Shown here in pieces: positions 12,918 to 25,432 of a DNA stretch of 64,000 nucleotides; positions within the stretch are counted from its first letter, which is position 1; each line of letters starts with the position of its first letter. This stretch comes from Nothopassalora personata (taxonomy: Eukaryota > Ascomycota > Dothideomycetes > Mycosphaerellales > Mycosphaerellaceae): the NCBI GenBank assembly GCA_033816765.1, contig CM066291.1, positions 3,844,001 to 3,908,000 of the forward strand, in the 5' to 3' direction. Under the pieces are notes generated by a model. That model was not told where the DNA came from. It was given only the letters and a program-made list of their open reading frames with translations, and did no database searches. A program made the translations under genes and the position numbers.

Positions 12918-13233
12918 TGTTACGGTCCGGTACGATCGTGCACGTGGAAGAACTTCATTCGTTGGGAATAGGGACACGCGCTGCCAATGAGCGGGCGCTC
13001 TTGTGTGACTCATAGCAGAGCGCTCTTAGTGCTCTACCGAGAGAGCAGGACAGACCGCGCCAAGACATGGCACTATATAGACGACGCTCTTTTGCAAGTA
13101 GATAGGAGCCTCGTGCTCAACTCATTTCAAGTATACACCATATACTGTTTGGGACCACTACCTTCTCAACGAGTCAGAGACATCACTGCAAAGATCCAAG
13201 CCCAGTTGGGATAACGTACAGCGGTTCCTAACA
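12918..13233. mobile_element. Solo LTR-like insertion, not RIP-mutated (316 bp)
   Basis: Starts TGTTACGGTCC and ends GGTTCCTAACA, so it has TG..CA ends with a TGTTA/TAACA inverted repeat. It is flanked by a perfect 5-bp duplication TAATG (12,913-12,917 and 13,234-13,238). Its CA and TG content is normal, in sharp contrast to the surrounding copia C. It has no coding content and no partner LTR nearby, which fits a solo LTR from an element not otherwise in this window. An alternative is a TRIM-like element. Confidence 0.85.
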
Positions 13234-14329
13234 TAATGCACCGAAGAACTTATAGTTCTTACCGAGATGTTTAGGTTAACTATGTAGGCTAGTAATGTGC
13301 TTACTAGCGCTATATATAAGGTAGAGGTTCTTAGTCTCTAGGAGGTAGCGTAGGCACTAGTCTATAAGCTTTAGATGCGTGTCTATTAGCTTAGTTAGAT
13401 ACTACGAAAGCATTAATAGGGAAAAGGTAATGTCCGGGCGTATATATATTACTATAAAGTTAAGGGATCTAATACGTTATTAGTAAGTAAGGATCTTAAT
13501 AGCTTCTATAACATAGCCTTTAGGTACCGTCTAGTTAAGGTGTTAATCCACTAGCACATTTGTCTTACGTGCGCTAGTAGATATACTAAACTTAGTAGCG
13601 AGCTTCTCGATGTAGTCCTCCTATAAGAGCTATAGTAGTCTCTTCTACCGATCTCGTGTTACCTTAATTCCTAGAAACTAGGTAAGATCTCTAAGCTCGT
13701 GCATCTCGTACTTAGTAAGTAGACGCTTCTTAATGCTAAGTGTATAGTCCTTATACTTACGGTAATATAGCATAACTAGGTCGTCTATATAAAAGAAGAA
13801 CATAACCTTATTATTATAGTAGATACATTCGGAGTCCGAGAGAGGAACTATTCTAAGGGAGGCTAGCGTCTCGGTAAGGGAGTTATACTATAATAAAGGG
13901 GACTCCTTCAGTCCGTAGAGGGCCTTAACTAGTTTAAGAGCGTGTCTATCGGTAGGGCGATCGATTCTAGGAGGCGGCTATAGATACATAGTGTATAGTA
14001 GGTCTAAGTTTAAGAAGGCGTTAATAACATTAAACTGTTTAGCTTCTAGGTCGAAGCTCGCGGCTATAGTATAGTAGAGGCGAAACATGCTTACTAGTAA
14101 TATAGCGGCGTATGTATCTAAGTGTGTACCCTATAGATTGCCTCTTACGCATAGCCGGGCCTTAAAGCTCTTTAGTATGCTATACTTATCTAACTTATAC
14201 TTGTATACCTACTTTAGCGGCAATGGTAGCTAAAGTCCGTCCTCTTACTAAGCATTATGATCCTTCTCTTAATATATAGTCTATTTAAACGTGCCGGTTA
14301 AGACTGCTTTAGTAAGCTCTTTAGCTATA

Positions 14330-15093
14330 TTGATTGATTGATTATTCCATTAACGTGCTATTTGAGTCAAAGACTATGCAACACGGGTCTCGAGAACGAG
14401 ACCAAAATTTGAGAGAAGGAGAAAAGCCCCGTCGTACCCCGGACGTAAAAACTCCTTAAAAGATGCGAGCAACGCTCGCTATTCGAACCGTAAATCGAAT
14501 ATATTGCGGCGTAGTACGCGCGTACCCGGTAGTCGTGTCTTGTCGAGAATTGCGGTTTGTCGCCTTGCCCCGGGCGAGACAAGTTTTGCGCCCGTGTCTC
14601 GTTCTTGTTTTAAAAAGCCAAGCCGGCCGTACCCGTACGCACCGAGCAAAATCCCAAGAAACACCCGTTGCCTCTGTTTCAATCCAGTCGCGTTCTCCGG
14701 TCTCGAGTGTAGCTCCTCGGTCGCAGTGGCCTCGCTGTCGTCCCCCCCTCGGCCTCTCTTGGTTCCAGCCGTGCAGTATACGTGGTTTGCGCCCCTAAAC
14801 GCCTCTCTTGGTTCCAGCCGGCAGTTTACGTGGTTTGCCGGGACGACAGGTAGACAGCGCCTTCGTTGTTCGAGCGACGTGTACGCTATGTACGTCGCTT
14901 TCCCTTCTCGCAGTTCCGGAGTTCTTGTTTGTAGATTTTGAGCGTATCTCGTTCGTTCGGTTCGTCCGACCTGTCTTTTCTTGTTTCGAGTCGAGTAGGC
15001 TTGTATTTTTCGAGAGAGAGAGTCTTAGTTTCTCTTCGTCGTAACGAAGATACTTACGTCGTCCGCCGCGTGAAGGCGCTCTCTATAGGACGA
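14330..15093 (-). mobile_element. 764-bp insertion with 13-bp TSD (SINE or truncated LINE-like)
   Basis: Interrupts the copia C frame exactly within the A-I-A-K-E codons. The 13-bp CTCTTTAGCTATA is present on both sides (14,317-14,329 and 15,094-15,106), and removing one copy plus the insert restores the frame. A long TSD points to target-primed retrotransposition rather than an LTR element. The left end on the minus strand is a short (ATCA)n-type tail, as in some LINE or SINE 3' ends. Most of it has normal CA/TG content; the right end is RIP-like. No RT domain is visible. Confidence 0.7.
14752..14838. repeat. Two 38-39-bp direct repeats inside the 764-bp insertion
   Basis: 14,752-14,790 and 14,801-14,838 both begin GCCTCTCTTGGTTCCAGCCG and end ACGTGGTTTGC, with one indel and one substitution. 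The start-to-start spacing is 49 bp. Function unknown; possibly promoter-proximal repeats of the parent element. Confidence 0.75.
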
Positions 15094-15899
15094 CTCTTTA
15101 GCTATAGCTTTACGCTATTATTAGGCGAAGCGGTACTTCATAGCGGCTCGGTAGTTTAGAGGTTCGGGCGGAAGGTTATTACGGTGCATCGACGTAATAG
15201 TGTTAATAGTGCGTATAGGGGAGGATCGGCGTGTTCGTACGACATCGTAGTACTTACGCCCTAAGTAACGAGGTCTCGGGCGGATGCCCGCTATCTAGCT
15301 AATGATAACGTTAGCGACTATAATATTGTATAGAGCATAGTAGAAGTAGGCGGTTCGGAGCCTCTTCCTAGTGTCGGTAAGGGTATAGTTAGAATTAGGG
15401 GAAAACTTATCCATTTAACTAAGTTCTTCGAAGGGGATTACTAAAGGAGGAGCGGTAGCGACGTCTAGAGTCGTCGAAGTATCTATATTCGAAGCATCTA
15501 TGTCTACTATAATCTCCTTACGGTCTTCCTCTATAAGTGCATCTATTAATTGCTACTTAAAGTCGTTAATATACTATTAAGATGCGTCACTATTAACCGC
15601 GTTGTTTTAATAGCTATTGTTATAGTTAGAGTTCTCTATGCTCTTATTAGTTGCTAGTTCGACCCCGGATTTAACCTAGTCTCGTGAAAGTGTAGGGGTT
15701 GTAGCGTTATTTAATAACGGCCAATTAAGTGGCTAGAAACTGCTATTACCTTTAGGTTAGTTAGATGTTGCTAGCGCTCGGTGTTATAGCTAGTGTAGTT
15801 TATGCCTAAGCAGTAATTGTTAATAGGCGTGTTAACGAGGGTTTTAATAGAGCGGCTACTATTAAGCCTATTCTTCCACCCCCTCGGCCTATGCTGTGT

Positions 15900-17500
15900 C
15901 CTACTTATAGTAAGCCACATATAGGTTATAGTACTGTTTAGGCTCTTTAGCCGGTTCTACTATTACAATGTTCTTAATAGGGGTTAAGTAACTAGTAGTG
16001 AGAATTAATAGGTCGTAGAGCGTAGTCTTATTAAAGAGGACGTTCTTTACCCGCATAACCCTATCTTTCGATAGGTCCTACACCCTATAGATGTTAGTAG
16101 AGTCGTAGCCTACAAGGTATCCGATGAGTGCTTGTTCTTTAAGCTTCTTAGTCTTATCTAGTTAAGTAGTGCTATAAATGTATACGTAGGCTAGGTAGCC
16201 GTATACTACTATATAGCCTACATTTAGTACCCTACCTATTACTAATTCGAAGGGAGTCTTCTAGCCTTTAAATTAGATTAGTAACCGCTAGAGAATGTAG
16301 ACGGTAGCTACTATACATTTATTCTAGAGCTTTTTAGGTAGGCGAGCATAAATGCGGATTGTGCGAGACATCGTAATAATAACGCCGCCCGCTCGTTCTA
16401 CTAGGTCCTAGTTAGACGCGTAGTTAGTAGTGTTGTACTACTTAATTTAATTGTTATTAATAGTTAAGCGGAAGGCTATACTAATAGCTACTTTATTATC
16501 GCTATAGAAGTAAACAAACCTACGCCTAATGAAATTAATGAAGCTAAGTAGGCTATTAAAGTAAGCTAATACTAATAGTTAGTCCCTATTCTTAATAGTG
16601 AATTGAAAGTGCCCGTAGGTATCTAAATCGTAGAAATGAACTAGGTAACGATCACTATTGTATGCTAGTGTAAACTCAGCTAAATCTATAGCTACGTGCC
16701 TATAGGGAGTTATTGCCCTAATTAGCTTAGTCCTATTAAACACTTTATGTGCCTTAGCTAGGCTATATGCTCTACAATGTGTAGTAAGGGGTGCTTTAGG
16801 TGTATTAGGGTTAATAACTACCCCCTCAACTCTAAACGGAAGCTAGTTAATGCGTTTAGCGCTAATATAGCCGAAGATTTAGTGCTACTAGCGGCCTAAG
16901 AGCTTACGGTGTTTAATGGGGGTCCTACTAGACGTTACTATACCTTTAGTACCCCCTATGCTATTCATTACTGCTATAACGGTATAGTCGCCGTTAGAGT
17001 CCTAAATAGGCGGTATTTAGATAGTATTACCCTTACTAATTGTACTAATAAAGTGCGCTGTGCGCTGCTTCTTAGTAATCTTTAGTAGGATGCTCCTATT
17101 ATTACTCGATAGCCATTTATAGACTATCTCTAACTAAGGCGGTGTAACTACCTTAAAGAAGGGGATTGTGCTAGTAGGGCGGTATAGGTCCATCAATTTC
17201 TTATTATTATAATAGACTAAATTAGTACGTCCGTACTACTAAAGTCCAGCCGTCTCTATACGTAAGTAGGAGATAACGTTCATATAAAAGCCTAGGCAAT
17301 AGGCTATATCTAATAGGGTAAATAGTATCCCCTCTATCTTTATGCGAACCTTACCTAATGCGGCAATAGGGAATGTCGTAGTTCCGGCTTAGATTAATAA
17401 GGTAGTTAGGCGCTCTATAATAAATTCTACGCCCTACTAGTTATAGTAACTAATAACATAGGTGTCCGAGCAGTTGTCGTATACCTAGCAATCCCTAAAG
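15900..17500 (-). pseudogene. copia integrase remnant of element C
   Basis: The minus strand at about 16,260-16,520 reads, with stops skipped, V-E-R-A-G-G-V-I-I-T-M, then I-R-I-Y-A-R-L-P-K-K-L, and F-K-G-x-K-T-P-F-E-L. These match the end of the copia integrase core (ERSGGVI..ARAMRIAARLPKNLW, then KTPFE in the family). The upstream core extends toward 17,500. It is heavily RIP-mutated. Confidence 0.78.
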
Positions 17501-18860
17501 TTAAAGCTTAATTAGCTTATTGAGCTCGAAAGGATAGTGAGACTAGTGAAGCCGTACGGTACTACCTTACCCTTAGCAATTGCCTTATCTCGTTCCTTAT
17601 CCGTACGCCTATTGCGGTTTAATACGCCTAGTAAGCGTTTACTATTATTGCCTAAGCAGTAATTAATAAAGTGCTTCTAGTACTTCTTCTACTACTTAGA
17701 GCGCTAATCCTTTAATAGACGCTTCTTAGGGTTAACTACATCGTATAAATAGAGGTTCTTATAACAACTCTCCTTAGGCTCGCCGGTAATGTTCTAGTAG
17801 CCGCTTAGCCTATCGTTATTATTACTGCTCTTTCCTTTGTTTATACCGTTACTGCGGTTACGACTCTTATCGCCGCGGCTACGACGACGGTCGTTATTAT
17901 TATTGTCGTTCCTACCGACTGTACCTACTATAGGCGCTTATAGTGGAGGCTCGTCCTCTACTAAGGGTTCGCCTATAAAGGTTACGAAGACTAATCGACC
18001 GTTCGTAGTAACTAGGGTAGTGTCGCGTATCTATTCGAGGTATCGCTCGGTAAGCTTACTAAGCGAGAGCTTATTATGCTTCTACTCGTTATATAGTAAT
18101 ACTCTATAGGTAGGAGTTTTCTACTGTATCGTAAGTAGGAAGTGTCGTAGTAGGTCTCCGTACTCGGTATAGTTACAATCTAGCATCTTAGTCTATAGTA
18201 CTAGCTAGTCTAAACACTAGTCGTTAACCCTTCGGGCCTAGCTCTTCTAAAGCCTATTTAGCTCTAGTGTAAGCTATCGCTTACGTAACATGTCGTTTAG
18301 TCCGTACTAATCCTTTAGAGCCTAGACCTTGCCTCTAAGGGTGCGTTTACTATACATTAGCTCCTAGCCTAGCTCTATAGTAGTCCTAATTAGGTAGGTA
18401 ACCAATTTAGACCTTACGGACGTAAAGATGTTATACATCCGCTACCTACGGTCGGTGTCTAACTAGCGGAGCTTAATAAGCTCCTTATCTTTAGCCGTAG
18501 CGTCTTTAGTAGTATATGCTAATTAGATTTGCTCGAACGTTAAGTACACCGGCTCTATTAGCTCGGCGGTAGTGTCGTTCGGATCCATATACTTCTAGAT
18601 ATTTAGAGACTTAGCGTAGAGCTCTAACTAACGGTTAAACTTATCCTATTAGTTATAACTCTTAAGTACGATAGTACCGTGCGGTAAAATACCGGTACTA
18701 CCGGGTGTCTCGGTAGTCGCTATAACGGTGTTAATAGGTCTAATAAAGGTTTCTATAGGTCTACTAGGGTCACTACACTGCTATGTAATGGTTGTTAATA
18801 GGATAATAATAGATCCTACTAGTTTTTAATAACGATGTAAAATCTGCTCTAGGGCTTCGT
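17500..18860 (-). pseudogene. copia gag-side remnant of element C
   Basis: Continues the minus-strand remnant upstream of integrase up to the insertion point of chromovirus A (TSD TTCGT 18,856-18,860). No domain can be read with confidence. Its placement at the 5' side of a copia element argues for gag and pre-integrase sequence. Confidence 0.5.
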
Positions 18861-19283
18861 TATTACGGGTTAGATTAGGCTAATGCTTAGCGACTAATTA
18901 GAGCCTCTACATTTAAGTGGGCGCTACTACAGCTAGAAAGGCACAGCTACTGTAGAGTAATCTGTTGCTCTGTATGATCTATAAAGCAGATTAACAGATC
19001 GGAATAGAGCACGACAGTAATTAATCTATTGCTCTATATAATCTATAAAACAGATTAACAGATCGGAGCAGATTAATAATGATTTCCTTTATATTTAGGA
19101 ACGCTAAGAACCCTTATGGTTTCGATGCGTTCAACTTATGTTACTATCTTACTAATTAGAATACAACTCTTATTCCTATTATTCATCTTCGCTTAGCTTA
19201 CTCTAGCCTCTCTAAAGAATAATACCGCCACGTGACTTGACTTATCTCTCTTTTAAGACTAGCCCTAGAACGAGATAATAACA
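18861..19283 (+). repeat. 5' LTR of chromovirus A (423 bp)
   Basis: Same length as 25,527-25,949 and differing mainly by C/T and G/A. Its last 300 bp or so (R/U5 part) is shared with the LTRs of element B. Its first part (U3) is not. Confidence 0.92.
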
Positions 19284-19300
19284 CTTTAAACGCCCTTAGG

Positions 19301-22300
19301 ATAAGCGCTACTTAAGTAGCTAGTAGGGGAACACCCGCCCCTAGCGAAGTAGGAAGCATCCGCCGTGCGCTACTATAATAGACTACTACGAAGGACGATA
19401 AGTCTAATAACGATAACGAGCCTACTCTAAGGAGGAACGACGTTAAGGCTACTAAGCTAGACCTCTTCTATAGAGATAGAGCTAGGTTCGACGACTGGAT
19501 TAATTAGATAGATATATACCTTATGTTTAACCTAGTCGATGCCGATAAAAGAACTATCTTCGCTATTACGTACCTTCGCGGAAGTGCGCAGAACTAGATT
19601 AAATCTTACCTTAAGGAATACCTTAAAGGTATAGGACGATTAGACCCTACTAGAATATTTAGGAGCTACACCCTTTTTAAAGAGAAGATAAAATTAATCT
19701 TTAGAACCTCGAACGAAGTCCAATAGGCTATACGAATCATTCAACACCTAAAGCAGAAGACGTCTGCTTTAGAGTATGCCGCTAAATTCGAAGAATACGG
19801 ACAAATTACTAGATGGGACTAGACGGCGTTAATAACTATGTTCCGACGTAGACTTAAAGACTCCGTTAAGGACGAGTTGATAAGATACGGAGGATAGATT
19901 ACTAACCTCGAAGAGCTAATAAAGGCGTCGATTAACATTAATAACTAGCTCTAGGAACGACACTAGGAGAAGAAATACGACTCTAAAGTAGGAGGAATAG
20001 TAGGATATGCTCCGGACCGTAGACCCTTAGGAGGATACGTTACGAAGTGTCACGGGCAGCCCGCGACCCTTCACTGACGATGCGTCGTCCCGGCGGAACC
20101 TCGGACCTTCCGCATCGGGTTAGCGCGGCTTGGCGATGCTTTATCTATCCGCCGCGCCTCGCGCTCCTCTTTCGTAGCTTCGTAGAACAACAACTATCTC
20201 ATTCGGACCCTATGGTACGCGCGCCCTTACACGAAGGGAGAATTCTCACGATAAAGCTAGCCCTACTATAGACCACAGCTAATGGAACTAGACGTTACCT
20301 AACGAGGACGGAGGATCGATAAGAGTAGGGGCTACGGAAAGCCCTTTAAAGGAAAAGGAAAACTTATATATTATGCCTATAGTAAAGAAGGCTACATAGC
20401 ACGGGATTGCCGCGGTAAGAATATAGTGCGCCGCGAGCAATTTAATATAATGCAACCCCGAACTAGTAAATCCGAGAGTAGCGTTAGATCTCGGGGAGAT
20501 ACCGACTATACTCGGAGAGTAGGGGAGAGAGCTAGTAATAGAAGCACGACGCCTCTCCTAGACCCCTTAGAAGGACGAGGAGGATACTATAGGTAGTAAA
20601 TGGTAGTCATTCCATTTAATGCGAAGAACTAACTACGATAATTCAACATAATAACATGAAGAGTCGACTACGAGATCGAATCCGAGTCTCGAAATGGTTA
20701 TAGAAGCCTTTATTAGCGATTCTATTACTAAGACTCGTGTTAAATCTACTACGCCGCGAAGTTAGGCGTAGGGTATTAGCCTTAGTAACTACGAGGAACC
20801 CTAGGAGCGACGCATAGGTAAGACGCTACGCTCCGAGAAGTAGATATTGATAAATCCTACTTTAACGAAGATAGAAGCGATAAAGAAAATTAGGACCTAG
20901 GATAGAACGGATTATAGTTACTAGAACTATAAGAAGAAAGTTAAGAAACTACCGGGCTAGATACTATTAAGGAAGAACAGGATCCGGAAGAATTAAGCGA
21001 ATAAGATTCCTCCGAAGAAGAAGAGAGCGACACTAACGACGACAATAAACAACTTACCTTTACGGTAGATGTACCTAAGAAATTATACGACATAATTATC
21101 TACCTATAAAGAAGGCACGAGGAATTCCTACCTAAGATAGGTAGACGAAGGAGGCTACATTCTATTAAGTTTAATAAGACACTCGACACCCTACGAGGCA
21201 TAGCCTAGGGATACCCACTTATAGAAACAACCGAGAATCTAGTAACTACCGTTATAGAACGACTACCGATAGGAAGCCGAATAATAGGAACCGGATATCT
21301 TACACCGTTAGGAACATTTATATCGAATGAATTACGTAACATAGTGCAGCACGCACGCGCACTCTACTTAGAAACGTAGAAGATCTAGGAACGTAATAGA
21401 CTACAAGTGTAGACATAGGGCAACGGGCTATAGGTTCTAGCCGAAGCCTCTAGGTACGAAGTATAGCGAACTACATACTATTCGGGAAAAGGATTAGCTC
21501 CCTAGGAATAAGCGACCGGAGGGAGTTATACAATACTTAGGCTTACGTATCGATATTAAACACAGTTTTCTAGACATAAGCAATCGTTAACGGACATAAG
21601 ACTAGTGTTATAATCGACTTAGGAGTAGCGGGGAACTTTATCTCCGAGTCTTTTACAAGAAGAAACGGGTTAGCTACCCTAAAGAAGAAATAGGGTTACG
21701 AGTTAATCGCGGTAAACGGATTATCGTTACCTACCGTAGAATGGGAGACGATACTATTGCTACTAGCTATCTAATAGTACTACGAGAATATTACCTTAGA
21801 TGTCACTAATATAGCTAGTTATAACATAGTATTAGGTATGCCTTAGTTAAGAAAGCATAATCTAGTAATCGACTAGAGAAGAGGAGTACTTACATTTAGG
21901 GAATGCGATTGCGTTATCGACATTTAGCCTACGTAGTAGTAGCGTTCACTAGTAGATAAGGTAAGGAAACAGCTAAACGAGATATAGCTTACGCCGAATA
22001 GAAGGATAGAAGAACTACCTTCGACCGGGACAGACACTGGCGTAGGGCCGCCGGGTTACGAAGTTACTAGAAGTAATAGAAGTAACATACTATCGAAGAA
22101 TACTAATATCTTAGAGTTAAGTATTCCTAAGGAGTATCGTAAGTGGTCGCGACTCTTTAAAGAGGAGAGAGGCAAAACCGCCTTACCTAAGTACCGCCTA
22201 TAGGATCACAAGATCAACATTTAGCTAGGGAAAGAGCCTCTATAGGGACCCCTATATTAAATGTCTAAGAAAGAGCTACAGACCCTACGAGAATAGCTAA

Positions 22301-24950
22301 AGGAGAAGCTAGCTAAAGGATAGATAAGAAGATCCACCTTAAGTATAGGAACTCTATGCATGTTCGTTCTAAAAGCAAACGGGAAGTTACGACTCGTATA
22401 GGACTATAGGAAGTTAAACGAGATTACGATTAAAAACCGATACCCGCTACCTAACATCGAAGAAGCATAGGATAGATTAACCGGATTAGACTAGTACACG
22501 AAGATTAACCTACGAGATGCCTTCTATACTATACGAATAGTAGAAGGAGAAGAATGGAAGACCGCTTTTAGAATAAGATACGGACTTTACGAATTCTTAG
22601 TTATGCTAATAGGATTAACTAACGCACCCGCATCCTATTAGGACCTTGTTAACAAAATACTTAGAGACCTACTCGACGTATGCGTTATCGCCTACATAGA
22701 CGACATACTAGTCTACACGAAAGGACCCCTATAGGAACACATAAGATAAGTCTAAGACGTCTTTAAACGACTTACGCAATTAGGATTCAAGACGGTACCC
22801 GAGAAATGCGAATTCTATAAGAAAGAAGTTAAATCCTTAGGCTTCATTATTAGCACTATAGGGATAACGATCGACCCTACGAAGACATAGTCAATTAGAG
22901 AATAGCTAGAACCGAAAACAGTTAAGGACGTACAATCATTCTTTAGACTAACGAACTATAACCGGAAATTCATTAAGGACTATTTAAAGACAGTAGTACT
23001 AATAACGATGCTTACGAGAAAAGAGGTTACTTAGAAATAGGGAAAGGAATAGATTAAAGCATTTAAGAAACTTAAGGAACAATGCGCTTCAGCCCCTACG
23101 CTTCGACTATTCGATAGTAGTAAGGAAGTCTATATCGAGACCGATACGTCTAATATAGTAATAGGCGCATGTCTAACATAGACATACGATAGGTAGAGAC
23201 ACCTAGTAGCCTATTACTCCCGGAAAATAACCATAGCGGAATAGAACTACGACATCTATAACAAAGAGCTTCTAGCTATTGTTACTACTATATAACATTA
23301 GAGAGTATATATCGAGGGCCTACCGAAGTTAACGATTCTTTCTAACTATAAGAATCTTACGTACTTTACGACGACGAAAGAACTTACCCGAAGGCAAGCC
23401 CGCTAGTCGGAGCTACTAGGATAGTATAAGTTCGAAATTAAATATACTCTAGGACGAGAGAATAGCCGCGCCGACGCGCTAAGCCGAAGAAGCGACTACA
23501 TAGAAGGAAAAGAACTAGTGTGACATAAAATATTGAAGACGAACCCCGACGGAAGTCTTAGTACTAACATAAGAGAATTTAATAACATCGTACGGATATT
23601 AGGCGATAGGGACGAACAATTCCCTATATCGCAAGGAAAATACTAAGTACCTAAGGATCGAGAAGAAGAATGCATACGACAACATTACGACGGACTAACT
23701 TATAGACACCCTAGAACTTTAAAAACAATGGACCTAATATAACGTAGTTTCTTATTTCTATAGATAAGACTTAAGGTGTTACGCTACATTAAACAATGCG
23801 TACACTACTAACGAAACAAGGCTACGAGACATACAAAATACGGTCACCTACAGTTTAGGACACTACCGATAAAACTATAGGACGAAGTTATAATAGACTT
23901 TATTACGAAACTCCTACCGTTAAAGGATTAAGTTACGAAACAACTATACGACATAATACTAGTTATAGTTAATAGACTTACGAAATACGTACACTTTATT
24001 CCTACATTAGAGACATATAATGTAGAGCAGCTCGGATACCTCGTACTAGATAGACTTATCCGATACTACGGATTCCCTTAAGCGTTTATAACGGATAGAG
24101 ATAAGCTATTTACATCGAACTACTAGAAGACGCTTATAGGAACGATCGGAATTAAACATAAGCTATTAATAGCATATTATCCGGAGATAGACGGACAAAC
24201 CGAAAGGATGAATTAAACGCTAGAATAATACCTACGACACTATATTAACTATGCATAAGACAACTAGGTTTCATTACTACTAATAGCGCAGATTGTACTA
24301 AATAACCACAAATCGGAGACAACTTTAACGACGCTATTTTATGCGAACTTTAGTAAAGATCCTAACCTATTCGGAACACCTAGATCCTATCTATAGGCCG
24401 AGAGAGCAATCGTAACGACGGATACTCTTAAGGAAGTGCATAAAGAAACACGTAAGGCGATTGAAGATGCATAACGAAAACTGTCTTAATAACGGCAGGA
24501 CACGAGAAAAACGGCACCTCTACTAAAAGAGGGGGATAAGGTCTATCTCCTTACAAAAAACTTAAGAATAAGAAGATAGACTAAGAAACTAGATTACGTT
24601 AAGGTCGGACTATTTTTTATCGATAAAGTTATAGGACTAGTTAACTACCGCCTACGACTACTACTAGACGCAAAAATCCACCTAGTCTTCTATATCTCTA
24701 AGTTAGAACCCGTAGACGCCGAAACACCCTACTAAGAGAGCTTCTATTTCGAACCGGAAGTAGAAAACGAATTCGAAGTCGAAAAAATCCTAGATAAGAA
24801 AGGTTAGCAATACCTTGTTAAATAGAAAGGATACGACGAATTAGAAAGTACCTAGGAACTAGAAAGAAACCTTAAGAACTGCCGGCTACTTCTAATAGAA
24901 TATTTCTAGCGCCGGAAGAACCTCGAAGAGAAGGAGGACCATATAACTAG
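19301..24950 (+). pseudogene. gag-pol remnant of chromovirus A
   Basis: The former start codon near 19,301 reads ATA (ATG in copy B). Gag follows, with a zinc knuckle at about 20,363-20,415 in which two Cys and the His are now Tyr (Y-Y-A-Y-S-K-E-G-Y-I-A-R-D-C). The protease site near 21,615 reads I-D-L-G. In RT, V-I-A-Y-I-D-D-I-L-V-Y is intact at about 22,684-22,716. RNase H has E-T-D-T-S-N near 23,140. The integrase has Y-P-E-I-D-G-Q-T-E-R near 24,178-24,208. A chromodomain at 24,768-24,880 reads E-F-E-V-E-K-I-L with several Trp codons turned to TAG. Stops throughout. Confidence 0.92.
20048..20231. mobile_element. Solo LTR-like insertion in gag of A, not RIP-mutated (184 bp)
   Basis: Compared with copy B, element A has an extra 184-bp block starting TGTCACGGG and ending CCCTTACA, flanked by duplicated CGAAG (20,043-20,047 and 20,232-20,236). 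TG..CA ends plus a 5-bp TSD are the mark of an LTR integrase product. Its composition is normal, so it arrived after RIP or was too short to be a RIP target. The empty site is visible in copy B near 33,369. Confidence 0.88.
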
Positions 24951-25027
24951 AAATCGGAGGAGACATTATAACCTTAGTCGATAAGAAGATTCTAAGTGTT
25001 AGGAGCTAGGTAGAAGTCCGCTAACCC

Positions 25028-25432
25028 CTCCTACTCTAGCTCTAACAGATCCGCCGACTCTATGGTAATAGCCTCGTTAGCTCTCTAATCTACGAGCTCC
25101 ATCTGCCTACGCAACCGTTCTTCCTTCGCATACGTAGTATTAAGGGCCTCGCGGGCACGCTCTTAAGCCTCGCGGGCTTCCTTTATCTACCGCTGCAGTT
25201 TCTTCTTTTTACTAATAAGGCGATCGAACTCGGAACGCGACACCTTTACATTATAACGGATGTTTCAACGAACATACTTATTATACCGCCCCGATAACAC
25301 ATGCACCTTACACACCCGCGAATGCGCCCGACAGTTAGAATAGGACCGCACTATTATTTCTCCGAAGTTGTCGATAGTTTCCGCTAACTTAAGACGACGA
25401 GAGGTACTCGAGGAAGAAGGAGCCTTTAGCAT
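25028..25432 (-). pseudogene. Antisense ORF in 3' region of chromovirus A (Cys-rich, coiled-coil)
   Basis: Runs opposite to gag-pol, between chromodomain and 3' LTR. From ATG at 25,432 it reads M-L-K-A-P-S-S-S-S-T and then a cysteine-containing patch (S-N-C-R-A-H-S-R-V-C-K, with further ligand-like positions now Tyr). A long charged heptad-rich stretch follows (L-I-S-K-K-K-K-L-Q-R, then K-E-A-R-E-A, R-R-Q-M-E-L). Only a few TAG stops break the frame, all explicable by RIP. Element B has a positional and architectural counterpart with little sequence identity. No known function; it resembles short C-rich/coiled-coil hypothetical proteins common in fungal repeats. Confidence 0.65.

Larger units (their letters stand above)
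12250..15175 (-). pseudogene. copia RT-RNase H remnant of element C
   Basis: The minus-strand reading from 15,175 gives L-P-P-E-P-L-N-Y-R and then A-I-A-K-E at 15,100; it resumes at 14,329 with A-K-E-L-T-K-A-V-L-T-G-T-F-K. Further on come F-K-A-R-L-C-V-R-G, then K-L-V-K-A-L-Y-G-L-K, and the active site F-F-Y-I-D-D-L-V-M near 13,760-13,810 (Y-I-D-D intact). Then comes F-L-G-I-K-V-T-R-D. These are standard copia RT motifs. Frames are broken by RIP stops, by the 764-bp insertion at 14,330 and by the LTR-like insertion at 12,918. Confidence 0.85.

Noticed and set aside
12987..13214. 75-codon ORF on the plus strand
   Set aside because: Lies wholly inside the 316-bp solo LTR-like insertion; no motif, chance frame.
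14463..15159. Several ORFs of 70-145 codons on both strands
   Set aside because: All within the 764-bp insertion and its edge, overlapping in different frames, rich in Arg/Ser, without recognisable domains.
20047..20271. 74-codon ORF in gag of element A
   Set aside because: Spans the 184-bp LTR-like insertion and its flank; a product of the insertion junction.
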